Shown piece after piece: positions 32,442-39,973 of a stretch of DNA of 50,308 nucleotides. Made by a program: the position numbers and the translations under genes. Location of the stretch: the NCBI GenBank assembly GCA_017628025.1, contig JAGBZX010000029.1, forward strand, positions 1-50,308, written 5' to 3'. Every line of letters starts with the position of its first letter. Positions within the stretch are counted from its first letter, which is position 1. Source of the DNA: Kiritimatiellia bacterium (GTDB taxonomy: Bacteria; Verrucomicrobiota; Kiritimatiellia; RFP12; UBA1067). The notes under the pieces were generated by a model. That model made no database searches. It had not been told where the DNA came from and saw nothing but the letters and a program-made list of their open reading frames with translations.

Positions 32442-33064
32442 CAGTTTTAGGCACGATAGATATAAAAAAGAGCTTTAAGATAAAAGGTCAAGAGCCTATA
32501 GAGGTTTTAAAAGGTGTGAACCTTGCTGTTGGCCCAGGCGAAAAGGTTGCTATCGTTGGTCGTTCAGGTGCAGGTAAATCTACGCTCTTAAATATTTTAG
32601 GTGGTTTATTAAAGCCCACATCTGGCACAGTTACAAGGCCGCAAAACATTGGATTTGTTTTCCAACAGTATCATTTGATGCCGGAGCTTACAGTTTTAGA
32701 AAATGTCTTACTGCCGACGATGACAGGGCGTTTGCCCGCGGCAGATTACTTAGCCCGTGCAAAAAAATTAATAGATAGCGTTGGCCTATCATCGCGGATT
32801 AAGCATTTGCCGTCTGAACTTTCAGGTGGAGAACAGCAGCGAGTTGCATTAGCCCGTGCGCTAGTTACAAATCCTCCGCTCGTTTTAGCAGACGAGCCAA
32901 CTGGTAACCTAGATGCAATGACAGGCACGGATATTCTACGAATGCTCTCGGAACTTTCGCGTGGCAGTGAAGTTTCTCTCGTTCTAGTAACGCATTCGCC
33001 TCAGGCAGCGGCAGTTTGCGATAGGACATTGAGATTAGAGAATGGTATTTTAATCAAGGAATGA
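32438..33064 (+). CDS. lolD: LolD-type ABC ATPase
   Basis: A 208-residue ATPase that powers the LolC/E permease encoded just upstream. Walker A is GRSGAGKST, then Q-loop VFQQYHLMPELTVLENV, signature LSGGEQQRVALARAL and Walker B LVLADEPTGNLD. The LolD/MacB subgroup is shown by HLMPELTVLENVLLP. It is joined to lolC by an ATGA overlap and is followed directly by the phosphohexomutase gene. Confidence 0.93.
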   Translation: MTVLGTIDIKKSFKIKGQEPIEVLKGVNLAVGPGEKVAIVGRSGAGKSTLLNILGGLLKPTSGTVTRPQNIGFVFQQYHLMPELTVLENVLLPTMTGRLPAADYLARAKKLIDSVGLSSRIKHLPSELSGGEQQRVALARALVTNPPLVLADEPTGNLDAMTGTDILRMLSELSRGSEVSLVLVTHSPQAAAVCDRTLRLENGILIKE

Positions 33065-33072
33065 GGTTTATA

Positions 33073-34422
33073 ATGAGTATTTTTAAAGCTTACGATATTC
33101 GCGGCATTTATGGAACAGAGTTAGACGAGAGGATTTTTTATAAAATTGCTCGTGCTTACGCTAGATTTATTGATACGGCGGGCAAAAAAGTTGTAGTGGC
33201 TCGTGATTGCAGAAAGTCTTCGGATTCACTTTTTGATGTTTTCGCAAAAGGACTTATGGATGAAGGCGTAAATGTTATTGATATAGGTTTAGCCTCTACA
33301 CCGATGAGTTATTTTGCAAATGGTAGCCTTTTAGCTCACGGCTCCGTGATGATAACGGCGTCGCACAATACAAAAGAATGGAACGGCTGTAAACTTTGCC
33401 GCGCAGGTGCAGTGCCTATTTCAGGTGCTACTGGTATAGCAGATATTGAGCGTATGGTTTCGCTCATGACGGATGATGAGAAGCCTAATGGTGAAGGAAC
33501 CATTGAAAAGGTTGATATCTCTAAAGCTTATGCCGAGCATGTTAAGGCTTTTTCAAATTCTAAAGATTCTATTCATATTGCTATTGATTTTGCAAATGGT
33601 ATGGGAATAGCAGAGTCCGTAGCGTTTGAATCATCTAATATAACGTATGACGCATTATATGGTCAATACGATGGGGATTTTCCTAATCACGAGGCCAATC
33701 CCTTGCATAAGCAGACGCTAGCTGACCTTCAAAAACTTATACGCGAAAACCCTGGTAAGTATAGCTTTGGAGCGGCGTTTGATGGCGATGCAGATAGAGT
33801 AGGCTTTGTCGATGAAAAAGGTGAGATTGTTGATATGGATTTTATCACTGCTCTAATCTCAAAGGACTTAATTTCTCGTTCGCCAGGTTCAGTTTGCTTT
33901 TATGATTTAAGATCTTCTCGCGTTTGCAAGGAGGTTATTGAAGCTTCAGGCGGCAAGCCAATGATGTCTAGAGTTGGCCACTCATTTATTAAAGAGCAAA
34001 TGCGTCAAAATGATGCGATTTTTGCTGGAGAACTTTCAGGCCACTATTACTTCAAGGCCAATTATACCGCAGAATCAAGTTCAATGGCTGTTTTTGCATT
34101 AGCGAATATGATAAGTTCTTCTGGTGCTACGCTCTCAGAGTTAGTTGCTCCTCTTAAAAAATATTATCAATCTGGTGAAATTAATACTCGAACAGCAAGG
34201 GCTCCAGAGGAAATACTTAAAGAAGTAAAATCTCTTTGGACTGGTAAGGCAGAGGTGTTTGAGCTTGATGGCATCTCAATAGATGCATGGGAAGAAAATG
34301 GCTGGTGGGCAAATGTAAGAATGTCTAATACCGAGCCACTTGTACGTCTAAATTTAGAAGGGCGTGACAATTTAACGATGGAGAAGATGAGGGATGAATT
34401 TCTTTCTCTAATAAGAGCGTAA
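33073..34422 (+). CDS. manB: Phosphomannomutase/phosphoglucomutase
   Basis: A 449-residue alpha-D-phosphohexomutase interconverting hexose-6- and hexose-1-phosphates for sugar-nucleotide synthesis. The start MSIFKAYDIRGIYG is typical. The phosphoserine loop is MITASHN with Ser97, the Mg site DGDADRVGF (Asp237, 239, 241), the sugar-binding loop GELSGHYYF, and the phosphate-binding loop RMSNTEPLVRLN. The last three fit the PMM/PGM (AlgC/ManB) branch. ATG 33073 is preferred by homology and by GAGG just before it, although ATG 33061 overlaps the lolD stop. It probably supplies the polysaccharide pathways seen in the window. Confidence 0.92.
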   Translation: MSIFKAYDIRGIYGTELDERIFYKIARAYARFIDTAGKKVVVARDCRKSSDSLFDVFAKGLMDEGVNVIDIGLASTPMSYFANGSLLAHGSVMITASHNTKEWNGCKLCRAGAVPISGATGIADIERMVSLMTDDEKPNGEGTIEKVDISKAYAEHVKAFSNSKDSIHIAIDFANGMGIAESVAFESSNITYDALYGQYDGDFPNHEANPLHKQTLADLQKLIRENPGKYSFGAAFDGDADRVGFVDEKGEIVDMDFITALISKDLISRSPGSVCFYDLRSSRVCKEVIEASGGKPMMSRVGHSFIKEQMRQNDAIFAGELSGHYYFKANYTAESSSMAVFALANMISSSGATLSELVAPLKKYYQSGEINTRTARAPEEILKEVKSLWTGKAEVFELDGISIDAWEENGWWANVRMSNTEPLVRLNLEGRDNLTMEKMRDEFLSLIRA

Positions 34423-34446
34423 AGTTTCGCCACGAAAGCGAAAATG

Positions 34447-34455
34447 TGATATAAT
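34447..34455 (+). promoter_or_regulatory. Extended -10 promoter, leaderless type
   Basis: TGA-TATAAT (34447-34455), with no good -35 upstream. ATG 34462 lies 6 nt downstream, so the message would begin at or next to the start codon. Confidence 0.7.
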
Positions 34456-34461
34456 ATGAGT

Positions 34462-35580
34462 ATGAAAATAAACTCTTCCTTTATATTGATTTCATCATTG
34501 GCGACTCTTTTAGTAGGTTGTGCGCCTTCTGATGGATCTGACGAATTTAAGCAAGCTACAGCGGCCTACGAGTTGCGTGATTTGCAAAGAGCGAAGCGCT
34601 TTTTTGAGAAGGCTGCTAAGTTAAATTCCTCAAACGCAGATGCGCATTATATGCTTGCGAAGGTAAATTTAGACCTTGGCAATTTAGAAGAAGCATCTGC
34701 TGCGATTAATGATGCGCGCTTAGTTGCTTCAAATGCAGCGGATATACTCTCGCTTGATGCACAAATAGCCTATCATCTTAAGGATTACGCTAAAGCAATC
34801 GAGATTTTTTCTACACTTTCGGAGGATTCGTCTTTATCGCGTCGCGTGCGCAGTCAGGCATTAGTTGGGCTAGGCATAATCTACATGACGGAGAATGATC
34901 GTGATAAAGCGCGAGTTCAATTTCTTTCGTCGCTAGTTCTTGAAAGGCGTCATAATGCTTCTGCGTATTATCATTTAGGGCTATTGTATCGTGATGCATA
35001 CGATTATCAAGAAGCTGCTAGTGAGCAATTTGAAATGTTTGTTCGTATTCCGGATGCGCCTAAAGACAAGGTTGAAAAAGTCCTGCACAATTTCTTGCCT
35101 GCGATAAATGACGCGATTATAAGGGCGGCTCAAGAGATTCCAAACGCCTCTAGGCGTGATTCGCAAGCAGCAGCAATACAAATTAAAAATGCGGAACAAG
35201 CTCAAAAAAAGCGTCAGTACAAGACAGCTTTAAGCGCGTACACAAAGGCGTATCAGTTAGATTCGCTTTCATTCCCAGCTGCTCTTGGTGTGGCTCGTAT
35301 GACAGCTCTTGACCAGTCTCGTAAAGAACAAGAGAAGGCGCTAGTTGCGTACTTAACAGCAATAAAGCTTAGGCCAAAGTCAACATCTACGCTTTTAGAG
35401 GCTGCTCAAATAGCTATGAAGTTAAAGCAGTATCTTACGGCCGAGAGGCTTTATTCGATGGCGGTAGCTGCTAATCCTGTTAAGCTTGATGCGATTGATG
35501 GACTTATCAGAGCAAAGGAAAGACTCCCTGGGAAAACTAAAGCGGCCTCTTTGTATCAGAAATACCGCAATCGTCTATGA
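34462..35580 (+). CDS. TPR-repeat lipoprotein
   Basis: A 372-residue protein. The N-terminal segment ends LLVGCAP, a good lipobox with Cys at about 20. TPR motifs run from about 30 (ATAAYELRDLQRAKRFFEKAA; AHYMLAKVNLDLGNLEEASAAI) through 150 (VGLGIIYMTENDRDKARVQF) and resume at about 245-340. It is probably an outer-membrane scaffold facing the periplasm. ATG 34462 is preferred over 34456 because the extended -10 ends at 34455. The stop overlaps the next gene (ATGA). Confidence 0.82.
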   Translation: MKINSSFILISSLATLLVGCAPSDGSDEFKQATAAYELRDLQRAKRFFEKAAKLNSSNADAHYMLAKVNLDLGNLEEASAAINDARLVASNAADILSLDAQIAYHLKDYAKAIEIFSTLSEDSSLSRRVRSQALVGLGIIYMTENDRDKARVQFLSSLVLERRHNASAYYHLGLLYRDAYDYQEAASEQFEMFVRIPDAPKDKVEKVLHNFLPAINDAIIRAAQEIPNASRRDSQAAAIQIKNAEQAQKKRQYKTALSAYTKAYQLDSLSFPAALGVARMTALDQSRKEQEKALVAYLTAIKLRPKSTSTLLEAAQIAMKLKQYLTAERLYSMAVAANPVKLDAIDGLIRAKERLPGKTKAASLYQKYRNRL

Positions 35581-35975
35581 GTAATTTATTGCCAGCTGAT
35601 TTTGTTATTTTAGCCTTTGCTCTTGTGATAGCTATCACGGGGTTGTTTCGTGGCATTTCTGGCACCATAGGCTTTATCTTAGGCGCTTCTGCTGGAATTG
35701 GAACAATTGTTTTTGGTTGGGATATGACGCAGGCCTATTTTGATTCACTTTTAGTGAGAGTTGTTGTTATAGGCCTTATAGCGTTACTTCTTTTCGGATT
35801 GGTTAGGCTTGTTTTTACGAAGTTTGTTCATTGCTTAGTCGCCCAGCCAGGTGACGCAATATTTGGTTTTTTTTCTGGCTTGCTTTTAGGTGCTGCGCTT
35901 TTCGCTGCTTGGGCCTGGCTAGGATTAGGATTAGAATATTCTTTCATTGCTTCAGCAATTAAGGCATATTTTTAA
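35577..35975 (+). CDS. CvpA-like integral membrane protein
   Basis: A 132-residue protein with four predicted membrane helices. The N-terminal pattern (ADFVILAFALVIAITGLFRG) and the glycine-rich third segment after a Pro-Gly-Asp turn (QPGDAIFGFFSGLLLG) resemble CvpA family proteins, linked to colicin V secretion and envelope stress tolerance. The family match is by pattern only. It is translationally coupled to the TPR lipoprotein (ATGA), and the sigma-factor gene starts 9 nt after its stop. Confidence 0.6.
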   Translation: MSNLLPADFVILAFALVIAITGLFRGISGTIGFILGASAGIGTIVFGWDMTQAYFDSLLVRVVVIGLIALLLFGLVRLVFTKFVHCLVAQPGDAIFGFFSGLLLGAALFAAWAWLGLGLEYSFIASAIKAYF

Positions 35976-35984
35976 GTTACCCTG

Positions 35985-36476
35985 ATGACTGGTGAAGAGC
36001 TTATTGACAAAGCGCGAGAGCATGAAAAAATTCTTTTGAACTTTTTCCTTGGCCATGGCGTTACTTATTATGATGCCGAAGACATGGTGCAGGAGGTTTA
36101 TGTTAAGCTCTGGAATTACAAAGAGCGTTATAAGCCTACGGCTAGTCTTTTGACATTTCTTTTCCTGATAGCCCGTCAGGTTAGGATGGATTCGTTGCGT
36201 GGTCATTTCCGCAGGGTGCAACGAGAAGATAAGTGGTCGGGCGAACAGCCAGAAACGGTTTCAAAAGATGCTTCGTATTGCCTAAATGACGATGTTTGTT
36301 GGGCGCTTGCGAGGTTACCAAGGCAGATGAGCGATGTTATTAAGTTAGGTGTTTTAGAAGAAATGCCATATGCTGAAATAGCAGAGCGCTTAGGCATCCC
36401 GCTTGGCACCGTGAAATCTCGTATGGCTAATGCTTTAAAAAAGCTAAAGGAGATATTTGATGACGAAGGATCTTGA
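35985..36476 (+). CDS. ECF-type RNA polymerase sigma factor
   Basis: A 163-residue sigma-70 family protein. Region 2 spans about 10-75 (DAEDMVQEVYVKLWNYKER, then FLFLIARQVRMDSLR). Region 4 spans about 105-157 (ALARLPRQMSDVIKLGVLEE, then AEIAERLGIPLGTVKSR), with the helix-turn-helix for the -35 box. It lacks regions 1 and 3, as ECF factors do. It overlaps the next gene, a membrane protein with an anti-sigma layout, by 17 nt, so the two form a likely sigma/anti-sigma pair responding to the envelope. Confidence 0.93.
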   Translation: MTGEELIDKAREHEKILLNFFLGHGVTYYDAEDMVQEVYVKLWNYKERYKPTASLLTFLFLIARQVRMDSLRGHFRRVQREDKWSGEQPETVSKDASYCLNDDVCWALARLPRQMSDVIKLGVLEEMPYAEIAERLGIPLGTVKSRMANALKKLKEIFDDEGS

Positions 36477-36921
36477 GATGACGCTTATGGAGCTTGGGCC
36501 AGAATATTCTAGCGTCGTTAATCGTCTAATTAAAGGTAAAATTAATGTGCCTAAGAAAAGACGCTTTGGCTTTGAGTTTATTGGATCAAAAATTTTGATT
36601 GCTGCTTCTGTTGCGCTTGCACTGGCAATAGCTTCAGTTTGTCTTTCCTATTATAGTTCTAGTGATAATTTGTTTAATACTGCGCCGCGCGCATATAAAT
36701 TAGCTTTTATTCCATCTGCCCGAACAGAGATAGTTTCTACCCAACATGAAGACGGCGGTTGGGGGAGCGACTTTATAACAAGACAGAATGCTGCTGCTCT
36801 AGAAGGCTCAGAAATTGAATCAGAGAGAATCGCCTATCGGAAGGCTGTCAGATACTTACGCCTTAAGGGTATTTCACCAATTTCTAGATATGAATTAGAT
36901 TCTATTGCCAGGAAGCTCTGA
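36460..36921 (+). CDS. Putative membrane anti-sigma factor
   Basis: A 153-residue single-pass protein. It has a cytoplasmic N-terminus (1-43) without a zinc-binding HxxxCxxC site, a membrane helix at about 44-67 (KILIAASVALALAIASVCL), and a periplasmic C-terminus. The C-terminal part includes HEDGGWGSDF (about 96-105), followed by an Asn-Ala-Ala-Ala-Leu stretch. This resembles a single squalene-cyclase-type repeat, the fold also fused to the TonB-like protein at 29457. AAAGGAG lies 7 nt before ATG 36460, inside the sigma gene. The anti-sigma role is inferred from overlap and topology, not from a family signature. Confidence 0.6.
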   Translation: MTKDLEMTLMELGPEYSSVVNRLIKGKINVPKKRRFGFEFIGSKILIAASVALALAIASVCLSYYSSSDNLFNTAPRAYKLAFIPSARTEIVSTQHEDGGWGSDFITRQNAAALEGSEIESERIAYRKAVRYLRLKGISPISRYELDSIARKL

Positions 36922-36937
36922 TTTTCTGGCCGTAAAA

Positions 36938-36946
36938 TGATATAAT
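36938..36946 (+). promoter_or_regulatory. Extended -10 promoter, leaderless type
   Basis: TGA-TATAAT at 36938-36946 with no clear -35. ATG 36955 begins 8 nt later. The surrounding TAAAATGATATAAT is shared with the promoter at 23626-23639. Confidence 0.7.
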
Positions 36947-36954
36947 ACATATCA

Positions 36955-38370
36955 ATGTATTTTTTCATGAAATTTTATGACAAGAAAGCCCTTGCTAAAG
37001 GGTTCTTTCTTTGTTTGTTTTTGTTATTAGTTTGTAAATTCTCTCATTCAGCTGCGTTTGCAGTTCTTGTTCCTATGACATTGTTTCTTTTTATGATGAA
37101 GAAAAATGTCGCGATCATGTCAGTGGCGTTTTTTAGTACATTGTCTCTTGTATTGAGCGAGTTCTTTATTGAAAAGACGATGATTTTTGCTATCTCGCAA
37201 AAGATATTGATACTAATGTTATCCGTTTTGCTGTTACCATCTTTTTGTGCCATTCGCCACAGTAGAGTACAATCTTCGCTGCTTTTCCTATTTTGGTATT
37301 TACTTTATATGCTGATAGTTTCGCAATTTGGGTGGTCGCCAGTCATTTCAAATTTGAAGATGTTATTGTTTGTGATGGTATTTATTTGCTATTACGGGAT
37401 TTCATTAAAACTTATAAATGACAAAACGATAACAGAATCTAATATTAGAACTCCTATTTTAGTTTTTGTTTTGCTTCTTGTTGTTGGTTCTGTGCTAGTA
37501 AGCCCTTTCCCTCAAATTTCGCAGTTAAGGTACGAAAGATTACTATTACGTGCAGATGCTGGAGTAAGTCTATTTACTGGCATTACAAACCACTCACAGG
37601 CGCTAGGTCCCATAATGGCAATTCTAAGTGTTTTTCTTTTTGCGGATTTAGTTTTTTCGATCCAAAAAAGTGATAAGTTATATATTGTTCTACTTATTTT
37701 ATGTCCATACTTAATCTATAAAACTTCCAGTCGTACGGCGATGGGTAGTTATCTTATAGGGATGATGTTTGTTTCGTTTATTGCATTGCATTGTAAGAGA
37801 TTTATTCAATCGAGGTGGCGTAGAAGTGTTGTAAATTCCATTTTTTTAATTGGATTTTTAGGTGTTATATCGATTTTTCTAGTCCCTTCAATACGAGAGA
37901 AGGCTACCTTGTTTATTGCTAAAGCGAACGAAGATGTTTCAGAATTAACAACAGAGAGTATTATGAGGTCGAGAGAAGCAGTTCTCAATAATGCTCTTTA
38001 TAATTGGCGCATGAAGCCTATTACCGGAAATGGCTTCCAGGTAAGCCAGCTATATGAGAATGTAAAAATTAACAGTATAAAGGATATGATATCTGCGCCA
38101 GTTGAGAAGAGTACTTGGACATATGCGGTACTTGAGGAGGGCGGAGTTATTGGGTTTGTTATATTTTTGATTTTTATTTTAATTAATATAGGTTTGATGC
38201 TAAAGAGAAATGCGTATATTGGAGCTTCTTTGTTCTTTACGTTTATTATTATTAATTTAGGCGAGTTTACGATATTTTCAATGTCAGGCGCAGGTGGATT
38301 ATATTGGCTACTAGTGTTTTTAGGGTTAGTGATAGACGAAAAGCGAAACATCCGCAATTATTATTACTAA
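36955..38370 (+). CDS. O-antigen ligase/polymerase-type membrane protein
   Basis: A 471-residue protein with about 11-12 hydrophobic segments. A soluble loop at about 320-400 includes NWRMKPITGNGFQVSQLYENV and TYAVLEEGGVIGFVIF, matching the Wzy_C/O-antigen-ligase pattern (G-x-GF ... EEGGxxG). The SRTAMGSYL segment before it (about 260) is also typical. It is the second such protein in the window and is not in a visible sugar-polymer operon. Codon and base use is more AT-rich than in its neighbours. It has its own promoter. Confidence 0.78.
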   Translation: MYFFMKFYDKKALAKGFFLCLFLLLVCKFSHSAAFAVLVPMTLFLFMMKKNVAIMSVAFFSTLSLVLSEFFIEKTMIFAISQKILILMLSVLLLPSFCAIRHSRVQSSLLFLFWYLLYMLIVSQFGWSPVISNLKMLLFVMVFICYYGISLKLINDKTITESNIRTPILVFVLLLVVGSVLVSPFPQISQLRYERLLLRADAGVSLFTGITNHSQALGPIMAILSVFLFADLVFSIQKSDKLYIVLLILCPYLIYKTSSRTAMGSYLIGMMFVSFIALHCKRFIQSRWRRSVVNSIFLIGFLGVISIFLVPSIREKATLFIAKANEDVSELTTESIMRSREAVLNNALYNWRMKPITGNGFQVSQLYENVKINSIKDMISAPVEKSTWTYAVLEEGGVIGFVIFLIFILINIGLMLKRNAYIGASLFFTFIIINLGEFTIFSMSGAGGLYWLLVFLGLVIDEKRNIRNYYY

Positions 38371-38433
38371 AAAACATAAGTTTTTCTAATTCTCCTAAAC
38401 CCCAAATCTCCCAGTAAGCGTAAGCAGTATTAG

Positions 38434-38463
38434 TATGAGAATTTTCCGCACATAATTCTCATA
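38434..38463. repeat. Dispersed repeat copy B, inside a hairpin
   Basis: Perfect 10-bp arms TATGAGAATT (38434-38443) and AATTCTCATA (38454-38463) enclose TTCCGCACAT. Bases 38442-38462 match the core of copies A and C. There is no T-run, so it is not an obvious terminator, although it follows the 36955 gene. Confidence 0.7.
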
Positions 38464-38656
38464 TAGAAAGAAATCGGTTGCTCGGTTGTGCATTGCACAT
38501 TCCGCCTGCGGCGCGACCACTAAAACCGGCGGACGGATTTATGGCGATGAATCGCGATTGACCCTATCGGGTAAAACCCGCCACGCCGGACACGAAGCGG
38601 CCCTTCGAGCCGTCACGAACCATTACGAAAAAGACGAGAGTTTGAAAACACTTTGA
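38456..38656 (+). other. GC-rich island with short open frame, possible gene remnant
   Basis: The 385-nt gap between 38370 and 38756 contains a GC-rich patch (about 38480-38635) unlike its AT-rich surroundings. One + frame is open from 38456 to TGA 38656. It reads through TKTGGRIYGDESRLTLSGK and ends in an amphipathic helix-like HEAALRAVTNHYEKD. No ATG starts it (TTG at 38486 is possible) and there is no ribosome site. I recognise no family. It could be a fragment of an acquired gene, or a structured RNA, since short inverted repeats such as GTGCATTGCAC are present. Confidence 0.3.
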
Positions 38657-38678
38657 TTGCAATAGAAGGCATTTTTTG

Positions 38679-38707
38679 TTGAATTTTAGTTTGTGTAATG
38701 ATAAAAT
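38679..38707 (+). promoter_or_regulatory. Promoter of the 38756 oxidoreductase gene
   Basis: TTGAAT (38679-38684), a 17-bp spacer and TAAAAT (38702-38707) preceded by TGA. The leader would be about 40 nt, with a GAAAG site before the ATG. Confidence 0.6.
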
Positions 38708-38755
38708 ATACGAATTCAATGATACGAAAAGAGCGACACGAGTAGAAAGTTAAAT

Positions 38756-39973
38756 ATGAAAAAATTCAAGGCGATAGTTTTAGGGGCTGGCTATAGAGGC
38801 CGAGCATATGCTGAATATGCTGCGATTAACCCCGATAAACTTGAGATAGTAGGTGTCGCAGATCCCGTCCAGGCTGAGACGATACCAGCGCCTAAATATT
38901 GGAATGATTGGCGCGATTGCCTCAATGATCGTCCAGATGCGGATATAGTGATTATTTCAACTCCTGATGATTTGCATTACGAGCCAGCAATGGCAGCTCT
39001 TGACGCTGGGTATCACTTGCTGCTAGAAAAACCAATTTCCCCTACAGAGGCAGAAAGTCGCGAAATAATAGCCAAGGCGCTACGCAAGAAGAAACTTGTT
39101 TTTATAGGACATGTCCTTCGTTATTCTCCTTCATTTGCACGCATAAAGGCGCTTATTGATTCTGGTGAAATGGGCGAAGTGGTTTCTATAAGTCATCAAG
39201 AATCAGCAGGATACTTCAAGGTCGCTCATTCGTATGTTCGCGGCATTTTCAATAACTCACAAAAATCTTCTCCTGTTATCTTAGCCAAGTGTTCTCATGA
39301 CTTTGATCTTTTCGCATGGTGGCTAGCCGGTAAGAAGTGTTTGAAAGTTACGAGTTTTGGTTCGCTAAGTCACTTCGTGCCTGAAAATCGACCACAAGGT
39401 GCAGCTGAGCGTTGTTCTCAATGTCCAAATGCGATAGAAAAGTTGTGCCTTTGGAGCGCCAAGAAAATGTATCTGGAGTCTACTGACCTGCATTATCTTT
39501 TTGCTGATTCAACGCGTCCTGCGATGCAAAAGGTCGTAGCAGAAAGTCGCTTTGGCAGATGCGTCTATTGTTGTGATAACGATGTGCCAGATCATCAGGC
39601 CGTTCTTATGGAGTTTGAAGGCGGTGTAACAGTAAGTCATATGATGACTGGCTTTACGAATCGCAACATGCGCACAACTCGAATTTCCTGCACTAAAGGC
39701 GAAATATTTTTCGACGGCTCAGAACTTCATGTGAATATTTTTAGTGGTGACTCAGCAAAGGCTGATGTGCCGGAAGAATTGCGGGGTGGTAACTATTCGC
39801 GTCACGGTGGTGGCGACCTTAATTTAGTTGCTGCGATGCTTAGAGTTTTAGAAAGTGGCGACGAAAAACAAATTTGTGACATTAACCGCGCTTCCTTGCA
39901 AAGTCACGTTATAAGTTTTGCTGCAGAACGTTCTCGGCTTGCAGGTGGAGTAACGGTCCATATAGATGATTGA
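38756..39973 (+). CDS. Gfo/Idh/MocA family oxidoreductase
   Basis: A 405-residue NAD(P)-dependent sugar/inositol-type dehydrogenase. The Rossmann start is AIVLGAGYRGRAYAEYA, followed by VDIVIISTPDDLHYEPA-type sequence and the family lysine motif LLLEKPISPT (EKP). The C-terminal alpha/beta domain includes HDFDLFAWW. A short cysteine-containing insert (CSQCPNAIEKLC, later CVYCC) is unusual in this family and could bind a metal. The substrate cannot be told. It overlaps the downstream helicase frame by 8 nt if that starts at 39966. Confidence 0.9.
   Translation: MKKFKAIVLGAGYRGRAYAEYAAINPDKLEIVGVADPVQAETIPAPKYWNDWRDCLNDRPDADIVIISTPDDLHYEPAMAALDAGYHLLLEKPISPTEAESREIIAKALRKKKLVFIGHVLRYSPSFARIKALIDSGEMGEVVSISHQESAGYFKVAHSYVRGIFNNSQKSSPVILAKCSHDFDLFAWWLAGKKCLKVTSFGSLSHFVPENRPQGAAERCSQCPNAIEKLCLWSAKKMYLESTDLHYLFADSTRPAMQKVVAESRFGRCVYCCDNDVPDHQAVLMEFEGGVTVSHMMTGFTNRNMRTTRISCTKGEIFFDGSELHVNIFSGDSAKADVPEELRGGNYSRHGGGDLNLVAAMLRVLESGDEKQICDINRASLQSHVISFAAERSRLAGGVTVHIDD

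Noticed and set aside
38456-38656. tRNA or known riboswitch in the GC-rich gap
   Set aside because: No cloverleaf, T-arm (GGTTCRA) or known aptamer core could be found on either strand.
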